Assembly (NCBI GenBank): GCA_942491735.1
Contig: CALOCN010000017.1
Span: forward strand, 1-47,549
DNA length: 47,549 bases
Origin: CALOCN01 sp942491735
Lineage (GTDB): Bacteria; Eisenbacteria; RBG-16-71-46; JABDJR01
Direction: 5' to 3'
In this document: positions 14,968-22,282 of the stretch, in pieces
Layout: each line of letters starts with the position of its first letter
How positions within the stretch are numbered: position 1 is the first letter of the stretch
Position numbers and translations under genes: made by a program
The notes under the pieces: generated by a model
Told to the model about the DNA's origin: nothing
Databases searched by the model: none
Seen by the model: the letters and a program-made list of their open reading frames with translations, nothing else

Positions 14968-15164
14968 AACACCGCAGCACCGTGCTCCGCGAACTCAAGC
15001 GCCTCAAGGGGATGCGCCAACGGTCAGGACTCACCGACGAGCAACGCGCCACGCTCGACCGTTCGATCCTTGCGATCCAATGGACGATGGACACCCGCGA
15101 CAGGGCAACATGGCTCCGGCCATCACATCGGGTTACTGGAATGCGTTGCCGAGGCACCCCATGA
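14964..15164 (+). CDS. Small basic hypothetical protein
   Basis: 66 residues starting MKHRSTVLRELKRLKGMRQ. Highly basic and helical in the first half, then a Trp/Arg-containing tail. ATGA overlap upstream and downstream supports expression. Function unknown. Confidence 0.55.
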   Translation: MKHRSTVLRELKRLKGMRQRSGLTDEQRATLDRSILAIQWTMDTRDRATWLRPSHRVTGMRCRGTP

Positions 15165-15454
15165 CCCCCGACGCGGCCGGGAGGCCGGAGCCAAACACGC
15201 ACGACTTTGGGTGGATTGGGCTGAATGAGTACCCAGACCTGTACCGTGCGATGCGTGACCGCGCCCTCGCCGCCGAATCCGAGGTCACGCGCCTCCGGGC
15301 CGAGGTCGAGGCGCTGCGGGAGATGCTGAGGCGGTGGCAATGGAGCGCGAACGCATCCAGCCAGAAGCAACTCATGGCCGTATGGGGCCAAACCATCGAC
15401 CGCCTCGTCACCGAAACAAGCGCCCTGCTCGCGGCGCGGAAGGGGGAGGGATGA
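15161..15454 (+). CDS. Small coiled-coil hypothetical protein
   Basis: 97 residues starting MTPDAAGRPEPNTHDFGW; start fixed by ATGA overlap, shorter than the longest open frame. A central heptad-like stretch (ALAAESEVTRLRAEVEALRE, about 38-58) suggests a coiled coil. No family is recognised. Confidence 0.6.
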   Translation: MTPDAAGRPEPNTHDFGWIGLNEYPDLYRAMRDRALAAESEVTRLRAEVEALREMLRRWQWSANASSQKQLMAVWGQTIDRLVTETSALLAARKGEG

Positions 15455-15624
15455 GCGAACAGAACGAAGTGGAATACCTACGCGCCGCCCTGCGACAGAT
15501 TGCCAAGTGCGAGGGACGGTTCAGCCGCGACCAACTGACACACGCCGGGAACACTATCGAGGACATGGAGGCGATTGCCAATGGGGCGCTCGCCGGAACG
15601 TGGACGGTGCCCGATGCCGACTAG
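15451..15624 (+). CDS. 57-residue hypothetical protein
   Basis: Starts MSEQNEVEYLRAALRQIAKC with GGGGGAGGG just upstream and ATGA overlap. Helical first half, then GNTIEDMEAIANGALAG. Resembles many small phage proteins with an E-x-L-R-x-A-L motif whose role is unknown. Confidence 0.6.
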   Translation: MSEQNEVEYLRAALRQIAKCEGRFSRDQLTHAGNTIEDMEAIANGALAGTWTVPDAD

Positions 15625-16273
15625 CCCGTTCCGAGATGAGGGTGAGCGTCTGAGGGCGAGGGAGGCGTTTGCGGCGGTACACAGTGCTCTTTTTGGACGT
15701 GAGTGTACGGAGGGCATCGAGGTACGCTTCGACCGGACCTATCCGCCCATCGTGGATGCGCCGGAAGGCACCGGAGGCGTAGCGGCCTACGAGGAGATGT
15801 TGCGGAACGTCTCGCGCACCTCCACGCCCCCCGACTTCGACGCGGCGCTGAACGATGCCGTCGTGACCTACGCGAGCAAGATGGCGCTCGTCCGTAACCA
15901 CCCCGACCGCGAGCTATTCCATGAACGCTTTCACGCCGCCCGCCAGCGCGTCCGCGAGTTGCACGAGGCCGTGGTCCGGGAGCGGGATGACTTGAAGGCC
16001 CGACTCGCGGACCTGCACCGGCCTACCCACGGGCCATGCTGTACCTGCCAGGCGTGTGGCAAGCCGTATGACGAGTGCCGGTGCGACATTGACGACCTTG
16101 CGGATGAACTCGCCAAACTCCGCGCCGCGCAGCAGGGAGAGGTGTACGAGGTGGAGCGCATCACGCCGCGTCCAATGGCTCCGGCATCCGCTGACCCATG
16201 CTGCGTTCACGTTGGGCCAACCTATCACCCCGGCGACACGGTGCGCGTCACTCGCATCGAGGAGGCCCCGTGA
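15614..16273 (+). CDS. Hypothetical protein with zinc-ribbon-like motif
   Basis: 219 residues from MPTSPFRDEGERL; the upstream in-frame ATG would lie deep in the previous gene. Helical N-terminal part; a central coiled-coil-like stretch (RQRVRELHEAVVRERDDLK) then CTCQACGKPYDECRCD near 140-155, a likely metal site. The C-terminal segment (LAKLRAAQQG ... PGDTVRVTRIEEAP) is repeated in the next protein, showing a partial duplication. Codon choice is less strict than in the structural genes. No known family. Confidence 0.6.
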   Translation: MPTSPFRDEGERLRAREAFAAVHSALFGRECTEGIEVRFDRTYPPIVDAPEGTGGVAAYEEMLRNVSRTSTPPDFDAALNDAVVTYASKMALVRNHPDRELFHERFHAARQRVRELHEAVVRERDDLKARLADLHRPTHGPCCTCQACGKPYDECRCDIDDLADELAKLRAAQQGEVYEVERITPRPMAPASADPCCVHVGPTYHPGDTVRVTRIEEAP

Positions 16274-16695
16274 CCAAGTATCAGCCGCAGGATATCCAGG
16301 TCGGATGGTGGGTGGCCGAGTGCTGCGTGCTCGACCTGGAGCAGGTCACATCACAGGCACAGCGCGACGACATTGTAGCCGACCTCGAAAACCGCTGGGC
16401 AGTCGATGGCACCGACTTCGGGTTCCTGGCGTGGCCCACGCCCGAGGCCGTCTATGCCGACCTGCATGACGACCTCCCGGACCATGAATGGTTGCTCCGG
16501 CGCAAACTTGGCATGGAGGAGGCCCCGCACCTCGCCGCCCTCCGCGCCGCGCAGCAGGGGGCCGAGGGCACGACTGTCTCCTGCGGCTATGCGATGGATG
16601 GTCAGCCGTGGATTCAAGTCAAGGGCGATGGACGCCTTGAGACCTTCGGCCCCGGCGACAAGGTGCGCGTGACCAAGGTGGCGCCCGATGCCTAA
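16270..16695 (+). CDS. Hypothetical protein sharing its C-terminus with the upstream gene
   Basis: 141 residues from a GTG in GTGA overlap. It starts MTKYQPQDIQVGWWVAECC and has a DFGFLAWPTPEAVYADLHDD block. The end (LAALRAAQQG ... GPGDKVRVTKVAPDA) matches the upstream gene's C-terminus, and the DNA CTCCGCGCCGCGCAGCAGGG is identical in both, so one copied from the other. Function unknown. Confidence 0.6.
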   Translation: MTKYQPQDIQVGWWVAECCVLDLEQVTSQAQRDDIVADLENRWAVDGTDFGFLAWPTPEAVYADLHDDLPDHEWLLRRKLGMEEAPHLAALRAAQQGAEGTTVSCGYAMDGQPWIQVKGDGRLETFGPGDKVRVTKVAPDA

Positions 16696-16903
16696 CCCCT
16701 TCCGTCGGGAGCCCTTGCGCCCGCTCACCCCTGCCGAGGAGTGGGAACTGCAACAGCGCCACGCACCCACCCCGGACACCCTTCACCTCAACCCTCGCGA
16801 GCGGGCGTGCCTGGCCGCGTACCGGAAACGTCGGGCCGCCGCACTCCGCGCCCAGGCCGAGTCCATGGCCCGCGACCCCTTCCTCGACACCTGGATGCCA
16901 TGA
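16688..16903 (+). CDS. Small basic hypothetical protein
   Basis: 71 residues starting MPNPFRREPLRPLTPAEEW. Mostly helical with a basic patch (RERACLAAYRKRRAAALRAQ). Overlaps the previous gene by 8 bases and the resolvase gene by ATGA. Function unknown. Confidence 0.55.
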   Translation: MPNPFRREPLRPLTPAEEWELQQRHAPTPDTLHLNPRERACLAAYRKRRAAALRAQAESMARDPFLDTWMP

Positions 16904-17346
16904 TGCCACGCAAGAAACAGGACCCGAAGTGTCCGCACTGTGGGGAACGCCACACCCCCCAGCCGACCTGGTGTGGGGGTGGGCCGTCGTCGGTCACCCT
17001 CGCCCTGCCCATCCCCACCTCCACCAACCGGATGTATCGCCGGACGAAGACCGGACGGGTGTTCAAGGCCAGCAAGGCCGAAACCTTCGGGGGGCAAGTC
17101 ATGGCCGCCGTCGGGGGCGTGCCGGGCCTGCCCTACCGTGGCCCGGTCCACGTCACCCTGGCCATCTACCGCCCCCGGAAATCGGGCGACATCGACAACT
17201 ACCTCAAGGTGTTGTTCGATGCCCTGGAGGGGGTGGTCTTCCGGAACGACAGCCAGGTCCACCGCCTGGTCGCGTTCCTGGACGACAGCCAACCCCAGGA
17301 GCCCGGCGTGCGGTTGGTCGTGGAACCGATCCTGGGCGACTGGTAA
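16900..17346 (+). CDS. rusA: RusA-type Holliday junction resolvase
   Basis: 148 residues; start fixed by ATGA overlap. GDIDNYLKVLFDALEGVVF followed by NDSQVHRL, at about 96-123, is the RusA signature: the D-x-D-N-x-x-K acidic/basic set and the (N/D)D-x-Q-V step that bind metal and cut the junction. RusA dimers resolve four-way junctions formed by recombination. An extra N-terminal Cys cluster (CPHCGERHTPQPTWC, residues 11-25) may bind zinc; it is not part of the classical RusA core. It closes the recombination set started by the exonuclease and RecT. Confidence 0.85.
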   Translation: MMPRKKQDPKCPHCGERHTPQPTWCGGGPSSVTLALPIPTSTNRMYRRTKTGRVFKASKAETFGGQVMAAVGGVPGLPYRGPVHVTLAIYRPRKSGDIDNYLKVLFDALEGVVFRNDSQVHRLVAFLDDSQPQEPGVRLVVEPILGDW

Positions 17347-17735
17347 TGCGCCGCCTCGCCTGGCTCCTCGTCCTGGCCGCCTGCTATCCCGAGTGGACCC
17401 CACCCGAGACGGTGGTCCGCTTCGACCCGCCGCCCGAATACGGCGCGTGGTGGAACGCCAGCCGGGCCTGCATCGCCCGGCCCGAGTACCGCGCCTTCTA
17501 CGAAATCGAGTGGTACGTCAGCGCCGAGATTCCCACCGCCTCGGACGGCCTGCCCCACAAGGGCATCACGGTCCAGAACCGCATCTACCTCTGGCAGGGG
17601 GTCCTGGACCAACCCTGGGTCATCCAGCACGAACTGGCCCATGCGATCAACCTCCTGGGCAACGACCACCCAGCCGACCCCTTCGACAAGTGCCATCTCA
17701 TGGGGCCCTCCGGCCCCACCACCCCAGACCTGTGA
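17346..17735 (+). CDS. Metzincin-like lipoprotein
   Basis: 129 residues; ATG in TAATG overlap. MRRLAWLLVLAAC is a lipoprotein signal with Cys13 in a LAAC lipobox. Further on, HELAHAINLLGNDH (residues 95-108) is an HExxH zinc motif with a third His after a Gly, a variant of the metzincin HExxHxxGxxH with three more residues. HLMGP at 117-121 is well placed for the Met-turn of metzincins. A secreted, lipid-anchored zinc protease is therefore likely, acting in the periplasm or on the surface. A host-modifying role (for example on envelope proteins or against superinfection) is conceivable. The activity is inferred. Confidence 0.6.
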   Translation: MRRLAWLLVLAACYPEWTPPETVVRFDPPPEYGAWWNASRACIARPEYRAFYEIEWYVSAEIPTASDGLPHKGITVQNRIYLWQGVLDQPWVIQHELAHAINLLGNDHPADPFDKCHLMGPSGPTTPDL

Positions 17736-17742
17736 GGACACC

Positions 17743-18078
17743 ATGAACCGACCCAGCCAACCCCCCGGCTACGGGCGCCCCAAAGACCCCAGCGACCTCA
17801 ACCGAGCCATCGCCGTCGATCGTGACCCCAGCCCCATGGACCACCTCCTGGCGAACTTCCAGGCCCAGAGCGGGGTCCTCGAAGCGACCTGCGCCCGGCT
17901 CTACAACGCCATCGCCCGACTGGGCGGGGACTGGCCCCTGCATGGACCCGAGCCGGACCGGGCTGAGACCCCCCAGCCAGCCGGCACGCTCCACGCCCTC
18001 GAACGGGCCGTGACCCGGTACGGGGCACTCAACGCCGACGCCGCCAACCTGGCGGACCGGCTGGAGGCGCTGGTATGA
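17743..18078 (+). CDS. Hypothetical protein
   Basis: 111 residues starting MNRPSQPPGYGRPKDPSDL. Pro-rich N-terminus, then mainly helical (MDHLLANFQAQSGVLEATCA and LNADAANLADRLEALV). No family is recognised. Overlaps the next gene by ATGA. Confidence 0.6.
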   Translation: MNRPSQPPGYGRPKDPSDLNRAIAVDRDPSPMDHLLANFQAQSGVLEATCARLYNAIARLGGDWPLHGPEPDRAETPQPAGTLHALERAVTRYGALNADAANLADRLEALV

Positions 18079-18296
18079 CCTACGCCGACCTGGACGACCT
18101 CACCCGGCTCATCGGCCTGGTGGAGCAGTTGGACGAAGAAACCATGAGCGAGAAGATCGGGGACGCCTGCCGCGTCGTCCGCAACGCCGCTCGCGCCCGC
18201 CGCTCCCGACTCCTCCGTGACATGAAAGGACTTCCCCCTGTTTCACGGGAAACGCCCCTCACGCACCACACCCTGGGGCCACTGTCACCACCATAG
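18075..18296 (+). CDS. Small hypothetical protein, last of the early operon
   Basis: 73 residues starting MTYADLDDLTRLIGLVEQ. Helical with a basic middle (RNAARARRSRLLRD). The codons after about residue 50 are less convincing (PPVSRETPLTHHTLGP). It is the last rightward gene before the late promoter. Function unknown. Confidence 0.55.
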   Translation: MTYADLDDLTRLIGLVEQLDEETMSEKIGDACRVVRNAARARRSRLLRDMKGLPPVSRETPLTHHTLGPLSPP

Positions 18297-18325
18297 CGCC
18301 ACCATCACAACACTGGCGTCTTCTC

Positions 18326-18354
18326 TTGACAGTGATTCGGCACTGTGCCAATCT
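18326..18354 (+). promoter_or_regulatory. Late promoter with operator-like inverted repeat
   Basis: TTGACA (18326-18331), 17 bases, then CAATCT (18349-18354), five bases before the ATG at 18360. The -35 is perfect and the -10 weak. ACAGTG (18329-18334) and CACTGT (18341-18346) form a perfect six-base inverted repeat over the -35 and spacer. The start position would give a leaderless or nearly leaderless mRNA. Confidence 0.5.
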
Positions 18355-18359
18355 AGGGT

Positions 18360-18854
18360 ATGGCGAATCGGACCAAACGCCCGGCCAAACTCCGCAACCT
18401 CAAGAGCCCACCCACCGACACCCCGTCGGTGGCTGTGGGCACCCCACCCCCCCCACCGTCGATGTCCCTGGCCCACCGCCTCCGCCAGGGGGACGACACC
18501 GCCCTCACGGAAATCAAAGGCAACGGCCTCCGCGCCCTCTACGAGCACGGGTGCCTGGAGCAGTACCACTTCCTTATCGACGTCCTGGAGGACCGCGCCC
18601 TGGGCTCCGTCGTGGTGGACGGGTCGCTCCAGGTGGTCGGGCCCACGATCGCGGAGAAGCTCCGGGCCTACGACCTCCTCATGAAGGGCACCTCCCGGAC
18701 CGGCCCCATCGGCGGGATGGGCGCCCTGGGCTCCGGCCAGGCGGTCATGGGCCTGGTCTTCATCCCAGCCCCGGATAGCGACGGGGTCCCCATCCCCGTG
18801 TCCTCGGACCGGAAGCGTCTCCCTCCCGCCAACGGCAACGGAGCATCCCCATGA
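18360..18854 (+). CDS. Putative terminase small subunit
   Basis: 164 residues starting MANRTKRPAKLRNL. A basic, Pro-rich N-terminus (RTKRPAKLRNLKSPPTD) and helical middle (EQYHFLIDVLEDRAL, IAEKLRAYDLLMKG) with a Gly-rich loop and a flexible C-terminus. It opens the packaging/head gene cluster, which is the usual place of a small terminase that recognises phage DNA. Sequence alone does not prove the role. No ribosome site is seen before the ATG, in keeping with the promoter only five bases away. Confidence 0.45.
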   Translation: MANRTKRPAKLRNLKSPPTDTPSVAVGTPPPPPSMSLAHRLRQGDDTALTEIKGNGLRALYEHGCLEQYHFLIDVLEDRALGSVVVDGSLQVVGPTIAEKLRAYDLLMKGTSRTGPIGGMGALGSGQAVMGLVFIPAPDSDGVPIPVSSDRKRLPPANGNGASP

Positions 18855-19186
18855 GCGACACCGGCTGGTACTGGACCCACTGGGGGCACCTCCTGACGAA
18901 GCCGGTCTTCGCCGCGCCCGTCTACGCCTTCCTCCAGGTGTGGCACGCGCCCTGGCTCGCGCTTCTCCTCACGGTCCTCGGCTTTGCGGGCCTGAGTGCG
19001 TTCCGCAAGGAACTCCTGTTCCCGCTCACGCTCGACTGGGGCGAGGACTGGAAGGACCTGGTCATCGACGCCTGGGTGACGGCGACCCCGTTCCTCCTCC
19101 TGGTCCTCCCGATGGGCTGGTGGTGGCTGGTCCCCCTGGGGATGGCGCTGGCCGTCCTCAAGTTCCACACCTGGGCGAAGCCATGA
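18851..19186 (+). CDS. Membrane protein of unknown function
   Basis: 111 residues with at least two or three hydrophobic segments (about 20-50, 72-87, 90-105), starting MSDTGWYWTHWGHLL; ATGA overlap. The charged loop (TLDWGEDWKDLVIDAW) would be in the cytoplasm or periplasm. It sits between packaging genes, where phages often put small membrane proteins with lysis or superinfection roles. Confidence 0.65.
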   Translation: MSDTGWYWTHWGHLLTKPVFAAPVYAFLQVWHAPWLALLLTVLGFAGLSAFRKELLFPLTLDWGEDWKDLVIDAWVTATPFLLLVLPMGWWWLVPLGMALAVLKFHTWAKP

Positions 19187-19368
19187 ACCCGTGGCATGAC
19201 CCGCAGTTCCGGGCGGCCTGGGCCGAAGTGTCACACCTCACCCCGATCTTGGACGAGGCGGAGGAGCGCACGGGCTACGAGACGCCCACCAGGGACGCGC
19301 TCCTGGGGGGCCTGGTCCTCCTGGTCCTCCTCCTCGCGCCGTTCCTCCTGGCCTGGTGGCTCGGATGA
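19183..19368 (+). CDS. Small C-tail-anchored membrane protein
   Basis: 61 residues; ATGA overlap. A soluble N-terminus (MNPWHDPQFRAAWAEV) precedes one strong hydrophobic helix (about 41-60, LLGGLVLLVLLLAPFLL), so it should be anchored by its C-terminus. Function unknown. Confidence 0.65.
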   Translation: MNPWHDPQFRAAWAEVSHLTPILDEAEERTGYETPTRDALLGGLVLLVLLLAPFLLAWWLG

Positions 19369-19703
19369 ATCGACGCAACTTCCTCGGCGTCCTGGGTGGG
19401 CTGATCGTGGTGCCCCAGTTCGGGCGGTTCTACCGGCAAGGGAGCGGGCAACTGTGGCGCCCCAGGGACGCCTACTTCGTCCATGCAGGCGCTTACTACG
19501 AACTGTCTGTCATGCGACCGAGGATCGGCGGTGTTGGACTGCGCCAACCCGGTGACGTCCTCCCCGACTTTGCCGAGCCACTCATCAGGAACATCCGGGT
19601 GCCTGGCCCCGCCACCGAAGCCCAGGTGCGCCAGGTCATGCGCGAGGCGGGCGTCATGCAATGGGATACCAGTACCGGGGCTATCTGGAGGCCCCAAGCG
19701 TGA
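19365..19703 (+). CDS. Small protein with twin-arginine (Tat) signal
   Basis: 112 residues from MNRRNFLGVLGGLIVVP: NRRNFLG matches the twin-arginine S/T-R-R-x-F-L-K pattern, followed by a hydrophobic stretch. This suggests export of a folded protein through the Tat pathway. The mature part holds no known domain; it has DAYFVHAGAYYELSV and a C-terminal EAQVRQVMREAGVMQW helix. It overlaps the terminase gene by GTGA. Alternatively, the R-R could be part of a simple membrane anchor. Confidence 0.6.
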   Translation: MNRRNFLGVLGGLIVVPQFGRFYRQGSGQLWRPRDAYFVHAGAYYELSVMRPRIGGVGLRQPGDVLPDFAEPLIRNIRVPGPATEAQVRQVMREAGVMQWDTSTGAIWRPQA

Positions 19704-21250
19704 CCGCCCCCGCCCTCGACCAGGAGGCGCCGGTCCTCTGGAAGCCGCACCCAGGCCCCCAGACCCGCTTCCTCCAGGCGGTGGAGTTCGAGGTGCTCTA
19801 CGGCGGGGCGGCAGGCGGCGGGAAGTCCCAAGCCCTGGTGGTCGATGCGCTCCGGCAGAAGGATATGCCCGGCTACCGCGCTCTCATCCTCCGCCGGGTG
19901 GGGACGGACCTGGTCGAGATGATCGACCTGGCGCACGCCCTCTACCCGGCCTGCGGCGGCATCTACAACGCCACCGAACGTCGCTGGTACTTCCACTTCC
20001 ACCAAGCCCCCTGGATTCGCCCCACCACCATCGAGTTCGGCTACTTCGACAAGTGGCTGGACTACCGCCGGTATCGGGGCCGCCAGTTCAGCTACATCGG
20101 CTGGGATGAAATCGGGGACTGCCCCGAGGAACGCTTCCTCCTGTTCCTCATCTCCCGGTGTCGCTCCGGCGGACCCGGCATCATCCCCATGGTCCGGGGC
20201 ACCGCGAACCCTGGCGGCGAGGGCCATGCCTGGCTCAAGCGCCGCTTCATCGCCAAGTGCGGTATCCGGGGCGCCCAGGTCCACCATGAGGAGTTCACCT
20301 ACCACGCCGCGCCTGGGGAGGAGCGGACCATCACCCTGACCCGGCGCTTCATCCCCAGCCGGGTGACCGACAACCCCACGCTCATCGAGAACAACCCGCT
20401 CTACATGGCGCAACTCATGTCGCTCCCGCTCACCATGCGGAAGCAACTCCTGGAGGGGGACTGGTCCGCCGGGGAGGGGATGGCGTTCGAGGAACTGAAC
20501 GAGGCGGTCCACATCGTCCCCGCCTTCACGATTCCTTCACATTGGCCGGTCTACGGCGCCTTCGACTGGGGGTACGCCCACCCCTGGGCCTTCGGGGTGC
20601 TCACCACGAACGAGGATGGCCGCCTGTTCCTGGCCGACACCATCTGGGGCCGACGGCTCAAGGACCGGGACATCATCGAGCGGATCGCCAGCGGCCTCCC
20701 CGAGCGCATCACGAAGGAGCGGTTCAAGTACACGGCGGCAGGCCACGACTGCTGGAGTGAGATCAAGGCCCGGAGCGAGTCCGGCCCGACCACGGCGGAG
20801 CGGTTCACCGAGGGCGGGATTCCCCTCAAGCAGGCGAACCTGAGCCGGTCCGACGGCTACAAGCAGTTGCTCCACCTCCTGGCCTGGCAGGGGCTCGACG
20901 GGAGCCAGGAGAAGGAGCCCGACCTGGTCTTCATGGATACGCCCGGCAACCGCCGCCTGTTCGAGCAGTTGGAGGGCCTGGTCACCGACCCGGACCACAC
21001 CGCTGACGTCCTCAAGACCGATGCCGACCCCCTGACCGGCGATGGGGGTGACGACGGCTACGATATGCTCCGGTACGGCGCCATGGAACGGCCCCAACCC
21101 GCTCCCAGCACCTACGCCACCGAGCGGGTCCGCGCCTTCGACCCGGCGGTCCTGGCGGCGGAACACGACCGGGTGCGGCGCGGCAAGCCCACGCCCGACC
21201 GGAAGCGGAAGACCTCGTTCGATCCCGTCACCTACCACGGAGGCCAGTAG
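19700..21250 (+). CDS. terL: Terminase large subunit
   Basis: 516 residues; the GTG at 19700 (GTGA overlap) is preferred over the ATG 39 bases upstream that lies in the previous gene. ATPase: Walker A GGAAGGGKS at about 35-43, Walker B YIGWDE near 132-137. Nuclease domain: YGAFDWGYAH near 284-293 with a catalytic Asp, HDCW near 349, and the late acidic cluster DGGDDGYDMLRYG near 448-460. The protein translocates DNA into the prohead and cuts the concatemer. Length is normal for terminases of this type. Confidence 0.93.
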   Translation: MTAPALDQEAPVLWKPHPGPQTRFLQAVEFEVLYGGAAGGGKSQALVVDALRQKDMPGYRALILRRVGTDLVEMIDLAHALYPACGGIYNATERRWYFHFHQAPWIRPTTIEFGYFDKWLDYRRYRGRQFSYIGWDEIGDCPEERFLLFLISRCRSGGPGIIPMVRGTANPGGEGHAWLKRRFIAKCGIRGAQVHHEEFTYHAAPGEERTITLTRRFIPSRVTDNPTLIENNPLYMAQLMSLPLTMRKQLLEGDWSAGEGMAFEELNEAVHIVPAFTIPSHWPVYGAFDWGYAHPWAFGVLTTNEDGRLFLADTIWGRRLKDRDIIERIASGLPERITKERFKYTAAGHDCWSEIKARSESGPTTAERFTEGGIPLKQANLSRSDGYKQLLHLLAWQGLDGSQEKEPDLVFMDTPGNRRLFEQLEGLVTDPDHTADVLKTDADPLTGDGGDDGYDMLRYGAMERPQPAPSTYATERVRAFDPAVLAAEHDRVRRGKPTPDRKRKTSFDPVTYHGGQ

Positions 21251-21490
21251 ATGCCGAAGCGTGACCCCGTCGCTCCCCCTGGCGCTCGTCGCGTGCCCAT
21301 GCACCCCTGGGGCGACCCCCGCAACGCCAACCGTCCCGTCACCCGTGAAGAACTCATGAAGGTGATGGCGACCCTCGACGCCGCCTGTGTGAAGCGGCAC
21401 CACACCCCCACGCTCCAGGAACGGGTGCATCGCGCCAAGCTCTGGCTCCGTGCCCGTGCCAAGTGGGGCCACCGGGAGACCTCCTCATGA
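21251..21490 (+). CDS. Small basic hypothetical protein
   Basis: 79 residues starting MPKRDPVAPPGARRVP, directly after the terminase stop. Helical C-terminal half with basic residues (HRAKLWLRARAKWGHRE). It could bind DNA or act with the terminase, but no family is recognised. Confidence 0.55.
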   Translation: MPKRDPVAPPGARRVPMHPWGDPRNANRPVTREELMKVMATLDAACVKRHHTPTLQERVHRAKLWLRARAKWGHRETSS

Positions 21491-21879
21491 GTACCATGAA
21501 CTTCGCGCAGATCATCCACCGCCAGGTGGCAATCAACGCGATCGCGAAAGTCTGCCACGAAGCGAACCGCGCCTATTGCCAGACGATGGGGGACGGAAGC
21601 CAACTCCCCTGGGCGGAGGCCCCGGACTGGCAGAAGGACTCCGCCTACCTGGGCGTGAAGATGCTCCTGGACAACCCGGACGCTGGCCCTGGTGCCGCAC
21701 ACGTCTCCTGGCGCGACCAGAAGGAGGCGGAGGGCTGGGTCTACGGAGCGGTCAAAGACCCCGAGCAGAAGACGCACCCCTGCCTGGTGGACTTCACGGA
21801 CTTGCCGCCGGACCAGCAGGCAAAGGACCACCTGTTCGTGGCGGTGGCCCGCGCCCTTCTGCCCTTCCTGTCAACATGA
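21487..21879 (+). CDS. RyR (ryanodine receptor Ry) domain protein
   Basis: 130 residues from MSTMNFAQII. The sequence CHEANRAYCQTMGD, then W-x-E-A-P-x-W, GVKMLLDNP, HVSWRDQKEAEGWVYG, KDPEQKTHPCLVDF and DQQAKDHLFVAVARAL follows the Ry domain: a fold known from ryanodine receptors and frequent in phages and bacteria, where its ligand is unclear. Here it is a stand-alone domain between the terminase and portal genes, a place for nucleotide or signalling-related accessory proteins. Family-level assignment; role unknown. Confidence 0.75.
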   Translation: MSTMNFAQIIHRQVAINAIAKVCHEANRAYCQTMGDGSQLPWAEAPDWQKDSAYLGVKMLLDNPDAGPGAAHVSWRDQKEAEGWVYGAVKDPEQKTHPCLVDFTDLPPDQQAKDHLFVAVARALLPFLST

Positions 21880-22088
21880 GCATGACCCCGATGCGGAAAG
21901 GGCTTGTCGCCCTGGTCGATGTCTGGGGGGCCCAGCACCGCGAGGACATGGCGGACGCCGAGATGGTCGAGCCCGACGAGCAGGTCCGGAGTGTGGGCCA
22001 GGCGGCGCTCTCCTTCGCCCAGTGGCAACTCGCACTCACCGACCTGGGCGCCTACGACCGGCGCCACCCCGAGGAGGACCACTCATGA
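21876..22088 (+). CDS. Small acidic hypothetical protein
   Basis: 70 residues starting MSMTPMRKGLVALVDVW; ATGA overlap with both neighbours. Helical; an acidic patch (DMADAEMVEPDEQ) in the middle. No family is recognised. Confidence 0.55.
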   Translation: MSMTPMRKGLVALVDVWGAQHREDMADAEMVEPDEQVRSVGQAALSFAQWQLALTDLGAYDRRHPEEDHS

Positions 22089-22282
22089 CGATGGACTGGA
22101 AGCGCGTGGTGTTCAGCAACGAGACCGACGACGACGGCAACTGCCCGGTCTGCGGCACCGACTACGCCGAGTGCCCCTGTCCGGGTCCCACCCAGGACGA
22201 CGAGTTCATCTATCGCACCACCGAGGCCGGGGAGTTCCAGGCCCGGCGACGCCCCACGCCACGACCGAGGAAGACGCCATGA
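22085..22282 (+). CDS. Small protein with zinc-knuckle-like motif
   Basis: 65 residues starting MTMDWKRVVFSNETDDD. NCPVCGTDYAECPCPG near 19-34 is a C-x2-C-G-x2-Y-x2-C-x-C motif, also seen at 15614-16273, and likely binds zinc. The end is basic and Pro-rich (RRRPTPRPRKTP). Function unknown. Confidence 0.6.
   Translation: MTMDWKRVVFSNETDDDGNCPVCGTDYAECPCPGPTQDDEFIYRTTEAGEFQARRRPTPRPRKTP

Noticed and set aside
19661..19703. Upstream ATG start for the large terminase
   Set aside because: It lies deep in the preceding gene; the GTG at 19700 gives the GTGA overlap used repeatedly here.
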